Source: Mesonia sp. HuA40
GTDB taxonomy: Bacteria; Bacteroidota; Bacteroidia; Flavobacteriales; Flavobacteriaceae
Length of the DNA stretch: 64,000 nucleotides
Direction of reading: 5' to 3'
Assembly (NCBI RefSeq): GCF_008017835.1
Contig: NZ_VRLT01000059.1
Span: 62,001 to 126,000, forward strand
The notes below the pieces were generated by a model. That model was given only the letters and a program-made list of their open reading frames with translations, had not been told where the DNA came from and made no database searches. The translations under genes and the position numbers were made by a program. Each line of letters begins with the position of its first letter. Within the stretch, counting starts at the first letter, position 1. Shown here in pieces: positions 8,698 to 17,295 of the stretch.

Positions 8698-10175
8698 TGG
8701 GAGTGGTTTTAAAACAATCTTTACAGAACACCCTTGTAACTTATTTAGGTTTTGGTATTGGGGCTTTTAATGTATTAATTTTATATCCGAAAATTCTAAG
8801 CCCTCAATATTACGGATTGGTTACTTTTTTGCTATCGGCCGGAACTTTGTTATGGCCCTTTATAGGGTTTGGTTTAAACAATACTATAATTCGATTTTAC
8901 TCTTCCTTTAAAAAGCGTGATGAGCAAAACCAATTGTTAAGTATGGTATTGTTTTATCCTTTGGGAGTAGCCCTAATATTAGGGATTATTACTGCTATTT
9001 TTAAGGATCAATTTATACTTTTAATTACCGATGACTGGATAAAACCTTATTTCTGGTTAATTTTTATAATTGCTTTTGCTGTCGCTTATTTTGAGTTGTT
9101 TTTTGCTTGGAGCAAGCTTAAATTAAAAAGCGTTTTCGGTAATTTTATGAAGGAGGTTTTTCATCGTTTTTTAATCAGTGTTTTATTGTATATGGTATAT
9201 GTAAAATTACTCAATGTTACGCAGTTTTTATATGCCTTAACAATCGTCTATTTGCTGCGCACCCTAATAATTAAGTTATACGCTTTTTACCTGTTACCTC
9301 CAAAAATTGATTTGCGTTTACCCAAAAATCATAAGAAAATTTTCACCTATTCGGCTTTGATGCTTTTGGCTGGTTTTGTGGCTACTGCTTTATTAGATTT
9401 AGATAAGGTAATGATAGAACATTTTATGCCTATTGAGCAAGTTTCTATTTATGGAATTGGTGTATATATGGCCTCAGTAATTGCCGTACCTTCACGAGCA
9501 ATGCATCAAATTACCTTACCGCTTACAGCAAAGTACTTAAACGAAAATCAAAATGAAAATTTAAAAAGCTTGTATACTAAAAGCAGTATAAATTTATTGG
9601 TTATAAGTGGTTTTATTTTTTTATTGATTTTGGTAAACGCAAGCGAAATATATCGGTTACTACCACCGGTTTATACCTTAGCTTTCGAGATTTTATGTAT
9701 GCTTAGTAGTATTAAATTATTAGATAATCTTTTAGGCATTTCTAACAGCATCATTTTAAATTCTCGGTTTTATAAATTGCTTTTAATCACAGGGGTCTTT
9801 GTAATTTTATTAGCTATTGGACTCAATATTTATCTTATTCCGCGCTTTGGTTTAACTGGAGCGGCTGTTGCATCACTCATTGTTTTTTTAATGTACGATT
9901 TAGCAAAAATTTTTATGGTTTATAAATTTTACAAGTTTCATCCCTTTAGCAGGAAAACATTTTATGTTATTGTGTTTATCTTTATATTATTGTTTAGTTC
10001 AAGGTTTATTACGTTACCCTTTAATCCTTTTATAAATCTTATTATTCAATCTATAAGTTTGGCTATAGTTTATTTTATAGGAATTTTATTTATAAAGCCA
10101 TCAGAAGAACTAAGCTTATTTCTTAAAGGGATTATATTTAAATTAAAGCATTTTCAAAACAAAAAAAGCTCCTAA
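8697..10175 (+). CDS. Polysaccharide flippase (MOP/Wzx-like membrane protein)
   Basis: A 492-aa protein with about 12-14 hydrophobic helices spread over its length, starting VVLKQSLQNTLVTYLGFGIGAFN, the usual N-terminal helix of O-antigen/teichoic-acid flippases. Family members move lipid-linked oligosaccharides across the inner membrane. Its start (ATG 8697) overlaps the TGA of the glycosyltransferase; a GTG at 8694 is also in frame. It is the last gene of the 4697-10175 cluster, whose content suggests export of a surface glycan. The terminator at 10161-10190 overlaps the last codons. Confidence 0.85.
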   Translation: MGVVLKQSLQNTLVTYLGFGIGAFNVLILYPKILSPQYYGLVTFLLSAGTLLWPFIGFGLNNTIIRFYSSFKKRDEQNQLLSMVLFYPLGVALILGIITAIFKDQFILLITDDWIKPYFWLIFIIAFAVAYFELFFAWSKLKLKSVFGNFMKEVFHRFLISVLLYMVYVKLLNVTQFLYALTIVYLLRTLIIKLYAFYLLPPKIDLRLPKNHKKIFTYSALMLLAGFVATALLDLDKVMIEHFMPIEQVSIYGIGVYMASVIAVPSRAMHQITLPLTAKYLNENQNENLKSLYTKSSINLLVISGFIFLLILVNASEIYRLLPPVYTLAFEILCMLSSIKLLDNLLGISNSIILNSRFYKLLLITGVFVILLAIGLNIYLIPRFGLTGAAVASLIVFLMYDLAKIFMVYKFYKFHPFSRKTFYVIVFIFILLFSSRFITLPFNPFINLIIQSISLAIVYFIGILFIKPSEELSLFLKGIIFKLKHFQNKKSS

Positions 10176-10190
10176 ATGGAGCTTTTTTTT
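10161..10190. terminator. Bidirectional terminator overlapping the flippase 3' end
   Basis: AAAAAAAGCTCC - TAAAT - GGAGCTTTTTTT. The loop contains the flippase stop codon and the right arm touches the stop of the minus-strand gene at 10189, so one compact hairpin serves both convergent genes. Confidence 0.85.
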
Positions 10191-10986
10191 AGCGATTACT
10201 TCTAGTGCTAGTACCCAAAGGTCTTTTTTGGTGGTAGCTTCTTTTCTGTGCGGTATTGGGTTTATTATCTATATCTTCCCTTAAATTTTTAATTGGTGCC
10301 TTACGACGATTCAAATGCCTTCTATTAGGTTGAGCATCACGCCTATGGTTTTTTTGTCTTTCTGCTCTGTAATTGTTCTGGTTGGCAATTCTTCTTTTAT
10401 CTCGCTTTATTCTCGGCTTTCTGTATTTAGGATGCTTAGTTCTACGATCACTAATTGGTAGTCTATAATCAGGATGATGAGCATACTTTGGCCTTCTAAA
10501 GTTTCGATGCCAAGGTTTATAAGTATAGCCTTTGTTATACCTATTTATAAATCCGTTAAGGTAATAACGATTAAAATGCCTATTATAACGAATGTGCATA
10601 TTGCCAATTCGTTTTAAATAACCGAAACGATTATATTTTAAATTTATCTGTCCAATTTGGGTTACTCGACCATAGAAATCGTAGAAAATAGGTGTGTTTC
10701 TAATTTGAATTATACTTCCGTACCGGTTAACCCGAATATGCGGCGTGTAGTTATAGCCCCCGTTATAGGTTATATTAATGTGCTGATTAAAATAGCTGTA
10801 TCTTCTTCTATTAGGTAAGTAATTAAAATCAAATTGCCCATCTTGAAATACCGCAAATTCGATATTGTTTTCGATAAAAATAATTGGACCCTGATTGTGA
10901 TAGAATTTAGGATGAACTTTGTCTGTAGCAAAAGCCAAGCCTATGGGTAATAAAAATGCAATTGTAAATTTAATAAGTGTTTTCAT
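10189..10986 (-). CDS. Secreted Arg/Tyr/Asn-rich protein of unknown function
   Basis: A 265-aa protein with a signal peptide (MKTLIKFTIAFLLPIGLAFA). The mature part starts TDKVHPKFYHNQGPIIF, then has NNIEFAVFQDGQFDFNYL, a phrase I associate with uncharacterised Flavobacteriaceae proteins. The middle carries imperfect repeats built on 'RYG / RFG / RYN' steps (HIRVNRYGSIIQIRNT, LKYNRFGYLKRIGNMHI). The last 100 residues are extremely rich in Arg, Lys, His and Asn, giving a very basic disordered tail. No enzyme motif is visible. It may bind an anionic surface polymer, but that is a guess. The gene is monocistronic. Confidence 0.7.
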   Translation of the reverse strand: MKTLIKFTIAFLLPIGLAFATDKVHPKFYHNQGPIIFIENNIEFAVFQDGQFDFNYLPNRRRYSYFNQHINITYNGGYNYTPHIRVNRYGSIIQIRNTPIFYDFYGRVTQIGQINLKYNRFGYLKRIGNMHIRYNRHFNRYYLNGFINRYNKGYTYKPWHRNFRRPKYAHHPDYRLPISDRRTKHPKYRKPRIKRDKRRIANQNNYRAERQKNHRRDAQPNRRHLNRRKAPIKNLREDIDNKPNTAQKRSYHQKRPLGTSTRSNR

Positions 10987-11060
10987 GGCTTGTAATTTTA
11001 TGATTCATTAACAGAAATCCAATTAACGTGCCAAAATTTTAACAATAGGGTGCATAAGGT

Positions 11061-11101
11061 AAAAAAACAAGTGCAGATTTCACTTGAAATTGCACTTGTT
11101 T
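11061..11101 (-). terminator. uvrA terminator
   Basis: An 11-bp stem (AAACAAGTGCA / TGCACTTGTTT) extends inward through ATTTC/GAAAT around an ACTT loop with one bulged G. Read on the minus strand it ends in a run of seven T. It lies about 55 bases past the uvrA stop. Confidence 0.8.
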
Positions 11102-11155
11102 CCTATAACCAACTAAATAAAATATTATGAAAATATAATTTATAATACACAATTT

Positions 11156-13948
11156 CTATGCCATTACTAGTTTGTCTTTTAAATACTTAGTGGTAAATCC
11201 TTTTTTGTTTTTAATTATTTCTTCAGGTGTACCTGCTGCCAATAAGTAGCCTCCATTTTTTCCCCCTTCTGGGCCTAGATCAATAATATAATCTGCACAT
11301 TTAATGAGATCTATATTATGCTCTATAACTACTATACTATGTCCCTTTTCAATCAATGCTTGAAAAGATTTGAGTAATTTTTTAATATCATGAAAGTGTA
11401 ACCCTGTTGTAGGTTCGTCAAATATAAACAGGACTTTATCTTTACTCGTAGCTTTTCCCAAAAATGAGGCTAGTTTTATTCGTTGTGCTTCTCCACCTGA
11501 TAAAGTGGATGAACTTTGTCCTAGGCGGACATACCCCAAGCCTACGTCTTGTAAAGGTTTTAGTTTTTTAGCGATTCTGCTTTGTTTTTTTGAAGTAAAA
11601 AAATCAAGTGCATCATCAATGGTCATATTGAGTATATCGTCAATATTTTGCTGCTCAAATTTTATTTCTAAAATTTCTCTCTTAAATCGTTTTCCTTTAC
11701 AAGTTTCACATTCTAATTGAACGTCAGCCATGAATTGCATTTCAATGGTAACTTCGCCTTCTCCCTTACAGGTTTCGCATCGACCTCCGTCAACATTAAA
11801 ACTAAAATGTTTGGTTTTAAGATTTCTAGCTTTCGCTAAAGGAAGATCTGCAAATAGACTTCTAATGGCGTCATAAGCTTTTACATAGGTTACAGGATTT
11901 GAACGAGAAGAGCGACCAATAGGGTTTTGGTCAATAAATTCTACATTTTTAATGTTTTCAAATTTTCCCGAAACCTCGGTTAATTGTCCAATTTTCGCTC
12001 CATATCCTCCGGTTTCTTTTAAAATAGCTGGGTATAGTAAATTTTTAACCAAGGTACTTTTTCCGCTGCCCGATACTCCGGTAACGCAGGTGAAAACCCC
12101 TAATGGAAAGCGCACATCTATATTTTTTAGGTTATTATGCCTACATCCTTTTAAATCGATATAATTTTTATACTTACGTCGATTTTCTGGAAGCTCAATT
12201 TGCAGTCTTTGACTTAAATATTTACCTGTTAGCGAATCACTTTTGAGAATGCTTTTAAAATTACCGGTTGCCACCACTTGTCCGCCATGGGTTCCAGCCT
12301 CTGGGCCAATATCGATAATTTCGTCGGCAGCCTTCATAATATCTTCATCGTGTTCGACAACAATTACGGTATTACCAAGATCGCGTAGCTTTTGTAACAC
12401 ACCAATTAAACGCTCTGTGTCTTTAGCATGTAAACCAATAGAGGGTTCATCTAATATATACATAGATCCTACGAGGCTGCTTCCTAATGAGGTGGCTAAG
12501 TTGATTCGCTGCGATTCACCCCCAGAAAGACTATTTGATTTTCGATTTAAGTTTAAATAACTCAACCCTACATCACATAAAAAATTTAAACGGTTTTGAA
12601 TCTCTTTTAGAAGGCGCTTGGCAATTTTCTTTTCGTTGGTACTAAGATTTAAAGTTTCAAAAAATTCGCGTAATTCGTTTAAAGGAAGTTCAATCAATTC
12701 CGAAATAGGAGTGTGGCTAACCTTTACATAATTAGCCTCTGGTCTTAAACGCAATCCATTGCAGGTTTTGCATTTTGTTTTTCCGCGATAGCGAGACAAT
12801 AAAACCCTGTTTTGTATTTTATAAGCTTTGGCTTCTAAATGGGCAAAAAAATCATTTAGGCCCTCAAAATACTTATTACCCTCCCAAATTAACTTTTTAT
12901 GCTTATCTGACAGTTCAAAATATGGTTTGTGAATAGGGAAGTTAAACTTGCTTGCGTTATTTACTAGTTGGTCTCTATACCAACTTAAACTTTCTCCGCG
13001 CCACGGGAAAATTGCATTATCATAAATAGATAAGGAGGTATTGGGTATAACTAAATCTTCATCTATACCTATCACATCACCGTAGCCTTCACAAGTAGGG
13101 CAGGCACCGAATGGATTATTGAAACTAAATAAGTGTATATTCGGCTCTAGAAAGGTTTTCCCATCTAATTCAAACCGATTGCTAAATTGTCTACGTTTGT
13201 TCGATTTGACATGCTCTACAAATAGTTCTCCTTTTCCTTCATAAAATGCGGTTTGAATCGCATCTGCTAGTCGATTGTAAAAATCTTCATCATCCTTTTT
13301 TACCACACGGTCTACAACCAATTCAACTTTGGTCTTTGAATTTAGATTCTCAACTTCATCTATTCGCAATACGTCTTGATCTATTTTCACTCGGCTAAAA
13401 CCCTGTTGTAGAAGAATTTTTAATTTCTCTTGAATGCTTCTGCCTTCTTCGACAAAAACAGGACTTAGAAGAAGTAATTTTTCGCGGTCTTGTAACCCTT
13501 TAATATATTCAACTACATCAGCCACCGAATCTTTTTTAACTTCATTTCCAGAGATAGGAGAGTAGGTTTTGCCTATTCTAGCATAAAGCAGTTTGAGGTA
13601 ATCGTAAATTTCTGTAGATGTACCTACGGTAGAACGAGGGTTGGTAGCATTTACCTTTTGTTCTATTGCAATGGCGGGTGCTATCCCTTTTATATCATCT
13701 ACTTTGGGTTTATCTAAGCGGCCTAAAAATTGCCTCGCGTAAGAAGATAAGCTCTCTACATATCTTCTTTGACCTTCTGCATAAAGGGTGTCAAAAGCCA
13801 AACTTGATTTACCAGAGCCAGAAAGACCGGTGATAACCACCAGTTTGTTTCTAGGAATTACAACATCAATATTTTTTAGATTATGTAGTTTGGCTCCTTT
13901 AATGATGATATTTTTCTTTGGGTCTATTTCTTGGTTTGATTTTTTCAT
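11156..13948 (-). CDS. uvrA: Excinuclease ABC subunit A
   Basis: UvrA, the damage-recognition ATPase of nucleotide excision repair, at 930 aa. Two ABC ATPase modules are present: Walker [11 protein letters not shown] at residues 41-50 and [10 protein letters not shown] near 625. ABC signatures are [11 protein letters not shown] and [11 protein letters not shown]. Zinc-binding cysteine pairs are CPTCEGYG / CKTCNG in the first half and CETCKGEG / CETCKGKR in the second. The length is as expected for the family. It is transcribed alone, divergent from the sigma factor. No uvrB or uvrC is in the window. LexA-type SOS boxes were not recognised upstream. Confidence 0.97.
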   Translation of the reverse strand: MKKSNQEIDPKKNIIIKGAKLHNLKNIDVVIPRNKLVVITGLSGSGKSSLAFDTLYAEGQRRYVESLSSYARQFLGRLDKPKVDDIKGIAPAIAIEQKVNATNPRSTVGTSTEIYDYLKLLYARIGKTYSPISGNEVKKDSVADVVEYIKGLQDREKLLLLSPVFVEEGRSIQEKLKILLQQGFSRVKIDQDVLRIDEVENLNSKTKVELVVDRVVKKDDEDFYNRLADAIQTAFYEGKGELFVEHVKSNKRRQFSNRFELDGKTFLEPNIHLFSFNNPFGACPTCEGYGDVIGIDEDLVIPNTSLSIYDNAIFPWRGESLSWYRDQLVNNASKFNFPIHKPYFELSDKHKKLIWEGNKYFEGLNDFFAHLEAKAYKIQNRVLLSRYRGKTKCKTCNGLRLRPEANYVKVSHTPISELIELPLNELREFFETLNLSTNEKKIAKRLLKEIQNRLNFLCDVGLSYLNLNRKSNSLSGGESQRINLATSLGSSLVGSMYILDEPSIGLHAKDTERLIGVLQKLRDLGNTVIVVEHDEDIMKAADEIIDIGPEAGTHGGQVVATGNFKSILKSDSLTGKYLSQRLQIELPENRRKYKNYIDLKGCRHNNLKNIDVRFPLGVFTCVTGVSGSGKSTLVKNLLYPAILKETGGYGAKIGQLTEVSGKFENIKNVEFIDQNPIGRSSRSNPVTYVKAYDAIRSLFADLPLAKARNLKTKHFSFNVDGGRCETCKGEGEVTIEMQFMADVQLECETCKGKRFKREILEIKFEQQNIDDILNMTIDDALDFFTSKKQSRIAKKLKPLQDVGLGYVRLGQSSSTLSGGEAQRIKLASFLGKATSKDKVLFIFDEPTTGLHFHDIKKLLKSFQALIEKGHSIVVIEHNIDLIKCADYIIDLGPEGGKNGGYLLAAGTPEEIIKNKKGFTTKYLKDKLVMA

Positions 13949-14183
13949 GCCGTATTTGAATAAAGGGTCAAAGTTAATTAAACCTAAACGAGAAAAAAAG
14001 TAAGCACTCCATTCAAAAAGTGTTAAAAAGATTATCTTTTATGTGTGGGATTAAAATTCTTTTATATATTTACACTAGTATAAACCAATAATTTTTGCCT
14101 ATAGCATACTGTTACTTACAACTATAATAACTTAATAATCAAAATAAGCTTTCTTCTGATGGCTTATAACTAAAGTAACACGT

Positions 14184-14771
14184 ATGAAAAGGAATAATAC
14201 TACCAGTGATGCTGTATTGGTAAAGGAGTATATTAATGGCGATGAGATGGCTTTGTCTCGTTTAATTGAAAGGCATCAAGTTAGAATTTACAATTTTATT
14301 TTCTCTAAAGTTTTTGATCGTGATTTAACCGAGGATATTTTTCAAGATACCTTTATTAAGGTAATTCGCACTTTAAAACGAGGTAAATACAATGAAGAAG
14401 GAAAGTTTTTACCCTGGGTTATGCGTATTGCTCACAACTTAGTTATAGATCATTTTAGGAAAAACAAACGAATGCCTAAGTTCGAAGGAACGGGAGATTT
14501 TGATATTTTTGACGTTTTAAAAGATTCAAGTTTAGACGTTGAGAATGCACTAATCAAAGATCAAATAGAAAAAGATGTAACTGATTTAATAGCTGAATTA
14601 CCTGAGGATCAAAAAGAGGTTTTACTTATGCGAATTTATAAGGATATGAGTTTTAAAGAAATTGCATTAAAAACTGATGTTAGCATTAATACAGCATTAG
14701 GAAGAATGCGTTATGCTTTAATTAATCTTAGGAAGGTTATAGAAGCCCATAATATTATTTTGACCAATTAA
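14184..14771 (+). CDS. ECF-type sigma-70 family RNA polymerase sigma factor
   Basis: A 195-aa sigma factor with region 2 (about residues 20-95: LIERHQVRIYNFIFSKV through DIFQDTFIKVIRTL and the -10-binding LPWVMRIAHNLVIDHFRKN) and region 4 (about 130-190: LPEDQKEVLLMRIYKDMSF followed by the HTH IALKTDVSINTALGRMRYA). There is no region 1.1 or 3. No anti-sigma gene lies beside it; instead a 51-aa ORF follows 54 bases downstream. The start ATG at 14184 begins MKRNNTTSD. Sigma factors of this type, without a neighbouring FecR, are conserved in Flavobacteriaceae; the regulon cannot be read here. Confidence 0.9.
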   Translation: MKRNNTTSDAVLVKEYINGDEMALSRLIERHQVRIYNFIFSKVFDRDLTEDIFQDTFIKVIRTLKRGKYNEEGKFLPWVMRIAHNLVIDHFRKNKRMPKFEGTGDFDIFDVLKDSSLDVENALIKDQIEKDVTDLIAELPEDQKEVLLMRIYKDMSFKEIALKTDVSINTALGRMRYALINLRKVIEAHNIILTN

Positions 14772-14825
14772 TATAATAAAGAAGTAATATTGCCGTTTTT
14801 ATCTAGAACAAAACCAATAAGATAA

Positions 14826-14981
14826 ATGGCGCAGCTTTACCTAAATAATCCTAAAAAAAATAACGAAAATACGGGCTCTCGTAAGCCAAAAAAAGAAACA
14901 ATAGCTTTTTTATTGAATTATTCTAAGGCCTTAAGGGTTTTAGATAAGGATGATAAAAGGTATGAGTTTATAGTAAATTAA
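14826..14981 (+). CDS. Small conserved-looking ORF downstream of the sigma factor (51 aa)
   Basis: ATG at 14826 to TAA at 14981 encodes 51 residues. The N-terminal half is hydrophilic (MAQLYLNNPKKNNENTGSRK), followed by KKETIAFLLNYSKALRVLD and ending YEFIVN. It lies 54 bases after the sigma-factor stop on the same strand and directly before a strong terminator, so the two should share a transcript. The 'PKKETIAFLLNYSKAL' helix looks like a small protein I recall following this sigma factor in other Flavobacteriaceae, but I cannot verify this. No function is known; a role as partner of the sigma factor is a guess. Confidence 0.7.
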   Translation: MAQLYLNNPKKNNENTGSRKPKKETIAFLLNYSKALRVLDKDDKRYEFIVN

Positions 14982-15012
14982 GAGCAGTAAATTTATTTTT
15001 TACTGCTCTTTT
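14980..15012. terminator. Bidirectional terminator between the small ORF and nth
   Basis: AAGAGCAGTAAA / TTTACTGCTCTT, a 12-bp stem with a 7-base loop followed by further T. The left arm starts at the stop of the 51-aa ORF and the loop holds the nth stop codon. Confidence 0.85.
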
Positions 15013-15655
15013 TATAATAGGCCTGGATAACACTTTTTCTTCCTATCGTTTTGGTGATAATATCTTTTTCAAGTTTCCACCCGCGTGCGGGAGAATATTC
15101 CCGACCATACCAAATAATTTGCAAGTGTAGATCATTCCATAAAGATTTAGGAAATAAGCGTTTTGCATCACGTTCGGTTTGTACAACATTTTTTCCTGTA
15201 CTTAGATTCCACCTGTACATGAGCCGGTGAATGTGTGTATCTACAGGAAAAGCAGGAATTCCAAATGCCTGAGCCACTACCACACTAGCCGTTTTATGGC
15301 CTACGGCAGGTAATTTTTCTAAAGCCTTAATACTCTTTGGCACCATTCCTTGATATTCATCAATTAAAATTTTTGATAATCCATATATGCCTTTTGCCTT
15401 CATAGGAGAAAGTCCTACAGGTTTAATAATTTCTCTAATTTGTTCTACAGATAAGCGAACCATGTCATAAGGGTTATCTGCATAGGCAAATAGTTGGGGG
15501 GTTATTTCATTAACTTTTTTATCGGTGCTTTGGGCAGAGAGAAGTACCGCAATTAATAGGGTGTAAGGGTCTTTGTGATCTAAAGGAACCGGAATATTTG
15601 GATAGAGTTGCTTTAACGTATTTATAACAAATTCTACCTTTTCTTGCTTATTCAT
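14993..15655 (-). CDS. nth: Endonuclease III family DNA glycosylase lacking the Fe-S cluster
   Basis: A base-excision repair glycosylase/AP lyase of 220 aa. The helix-hairpin-helix reads LPAVGHKTASVVVAQAF, with catalytic Lys K121 and Asp D139 in VDTHIHRL, both as in E. coli Nth. The classical enzyme ends with four cysteines (C-x6-C-x2-C-x5-C) that hold a [4Fe-4S] cluster. Here that region reads YGREYSPARGWKLEKDIITK, and the whole protein contains no cysteine. It is therefore a cluster-free member, and activity is likely because both catalytic residues remain. It is divergent from bcp, with 30 bases between the starts. Confidence 0.92.
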   Translation of the reverse strand: MNKQEKVEFVINTLKQLYPNIPVPLDHKDPYTLLIAVLLSAQSTDKKVNEITPQLFAYADNPYDMVRLSVEQIREIIKPVGLSPMKAKGIYGLSKILIDEYQGMVPKSIKALEKLPAVGHKTASVVVAQAFGIPAFPVDTHIHRLMYRWNLSTGKNVVQTERDAKRLFPKSLWNDLHLQIIWYGREYSPARGWKLEKDIITKTIGRKSVIQAYYKKSSKK

Positions 15656-15685
15656 TTTGTCTATTTTTAAACAAAAATAATAAAT

Positions 15686-16135
15686 ATGAATACATTACAA
15701 GTAGGAGATAAGGCTCCAGATTTTAAAGCTAAAGATCAAAGTGGTAATACCCATGAATTAAAAGATTATAGCGGTAAAAAACTAGTGGTTTTCTTTTACC
15801 CAAAGGCAAGTACTCCTGGCTGTACCAATGAGGTTTGTAATTTGCGCGATAATTTTGAAGAATTTACAAATAAAAATTACGCTTTATTGGGCGTGAGTGC
15901 TGATTCGGCTAGGCGTCAAGAGAATTTTAAACAAAAACATGAGCTACCATTTCCTCTTATTGCAGATGAAGATAAGAGTTTAATTAATGCTTTTGGTGTA
16001 TGGGGACCCAAAAAATTTATGGGGAAAGAATATGAAGGTATTCATCGAAAAACTTTTATAATTGATGAGAATGGAATTATAGAAAATGTTATTGATAAGG
16101 TTAAAACCAAAGATCACGCAGCTCAGATCTTGTAA
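15686..16135 (+). CDS. bcp: Thioredoxin-dependent thiol peroxidase (bacterioferritin comigratory protein)
   Basis: A peroxiredoxin of 149 aa that reduces H2O2 and organic peroxides using thioredoxin. The peroxidatic Cys is C46 in ASTPGCTNEVC, and C51, five residues later, is the typical resolving Cys of atypical 2-Cys BCP proteins. The start MNTLQVGDKAPDF is standard. The stop codon at 16133-16135 directly abuts the stop codon of the convergent aroB, with no base between and no terminator. Confidence 0.95.
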   Translation: MNTLQVGDKAPDFKAKDQSGNTHELKDYSGKKLVVFFYPKASTPGCTNEVCNLRDNFEEFTNKNYALLGVSADSARRQENFKQKHELPFPLIADEDKSLINAFGVWGPKKFMGKEYEGIHRKTFIIDENGIIENVIDKVKTKDHAAQIL

Positions 16136-17203
16136 TTAAACTTGTTGGTAATAGGCAAAAACTTCTTTAAGTAAGTTTTCAGGGATTTCACAATCAATTT
16201 GAGGTTGTGCAATATTGTTTAAAAGTACAAAAAGAACTTTTCCGTGGCTGTTTTTCTTATCGTGCTTTAAAAGATCTAGGATTTCTGGTACGTCTTCTTC
16301 TTTAATATCAAGAATGCCGTAGTATTTTTTAATCACTTTACTTAATTCTTCCAATTCATATTTTGGAAATTGTGTTAACTTAAACGATAAAAAGGCAGCC
16401 ATTATCATACCGGCAGCAACGGCTTCACCATGTAGTAAATTTACATTAGGCCGCTTTAAATAAAAAGCTTCAATGGCGTGGCCTAAAGTATGACCAAAAT
16501 TTAAAGTTTTGCGAATTCCATCTTCGAATAAATCTTCGCTTATTATCTTATTCTTTATTTCAATGCTTCGGTAAATCAGTTCATTTAAATGAGTTAAATT
16601 TAACTGAGACAAATCGGTCATTTTTTTCCAATAATCTTTATCAGCAATAAGTCCGTGTTTGAGCATTTCGGCTAGACCGCTACGCATCTGGTTAGCAGGC
16701 AAGGTGGCTAGAAATTCTGGGTCTATTAGCACCATTTTAGCATCATTAATCAAACCTATTTGATTCTTTAAATTTCCCAAATCAATTCCGGTTTTACCGC
16801 CTATAGAAGCATCAACCATGGCTAATAAACTAGTTGGTATATTAATATATGCTATACCACGTTGATAGGTAGAAGCAACAAATCCGCCAAGGTCGGTGAC
16901 TACACCGCCACCTAAATTAATTAAAATAGATTTTCTATCTGCCCCTAAATCGGCTAAAGCTTCCCAAACTCCTTTGCAGGTTTGCAAAGTTTTATTTTGT
17001 TCACCACTGTCTATCTCAATCACTTCAATAGTTATATTGGTTTGTAGCAAAGGCAAAAATTTTGGTAAACAATTTATCTGGGTCTGTGTATCTACCAATA
17101 TAAAAACCTTAGAAAAGGAATTTGTCGCCAGACAATCGTTTAGTTTTTCATAGGCTTCTTCAACAAAATAAACTGTGTTATTTACCGAGGGGATGGCTTT
17201 CAT
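16136..17203 (-). CDS. aroB: 3-Dehydroquinate synthase
   Basis: Second step of the shikimate pathway, converting DAHP to 3-dehydroquinate with NAD and a divalent metal. The 355-aa protein has the NAD loop GGGVVTDLGGFVASTYQRGI and the substrate/metal motifs DASIGGKTGIDL, RSGLAEMLKHG and LNFGHTLGHAIE, whose His and Glu bind metal. The length is normal. It stands alone among unrelated genes and converges on bcp. Confidence 0.96.
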   Translation of the reverse strand: MKAIPSVNNTVYFVEEAYEKLNDCLATNSFSKVFILVDTQTQINCLPKFLPLLQTNITIEVIEIDSGEQNKTLQTCKGVWEALADLGADRKSILINLGGGVVTDLGGFVASTYQRGIAYINIPTSLLAMVDASIGGKTGIDLGNLKNQIGLINDAKMVLIDPEFLATLPANQMRSGLAEMLKHGLIADKDYWKKMTDLSQLNLTHLNELIYRSIEIKNKIISEDLFEDGIRKTLNFGHTLGHAIEAFYLKRPNVNLLHGEAVAAGMIMAAFLSFKLTQFPKYELEELSKVIKKYYGILDIKEEDVPEILDLLKHDKKNSHGKVLFVLLNNIAQPQIDCEIPENLLKEVFAYYQQV

Positions 17204-17268
17204 TATAAATGCATGTTAATTATGGTTCGAAATTAATGAGAAAAATATATTATTCCTAAATCGAAACC

Positions 17269-17276
17269 TATATTTG
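17269..17276 (+). promoter_or_regulatory. Candidate -7 promoter element for proline dehydrogenase
   Basis: TATATTTG matches TAnnTTTG, 19 bases before the ATG at 17296. Confidence 0.45.
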
Positions 17277-17295
17277 CAAAAATTAAATATCTGTA

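Noticed and set aside
11505-13800. Several plus-strand open frames inside uvrA (for example 11952-12164 and 12243-12560)
   Set aside because: They lie antisense to a well-supported uvrA with all its motifs, have no recognisable domains and reflect codon bias of the real gene.
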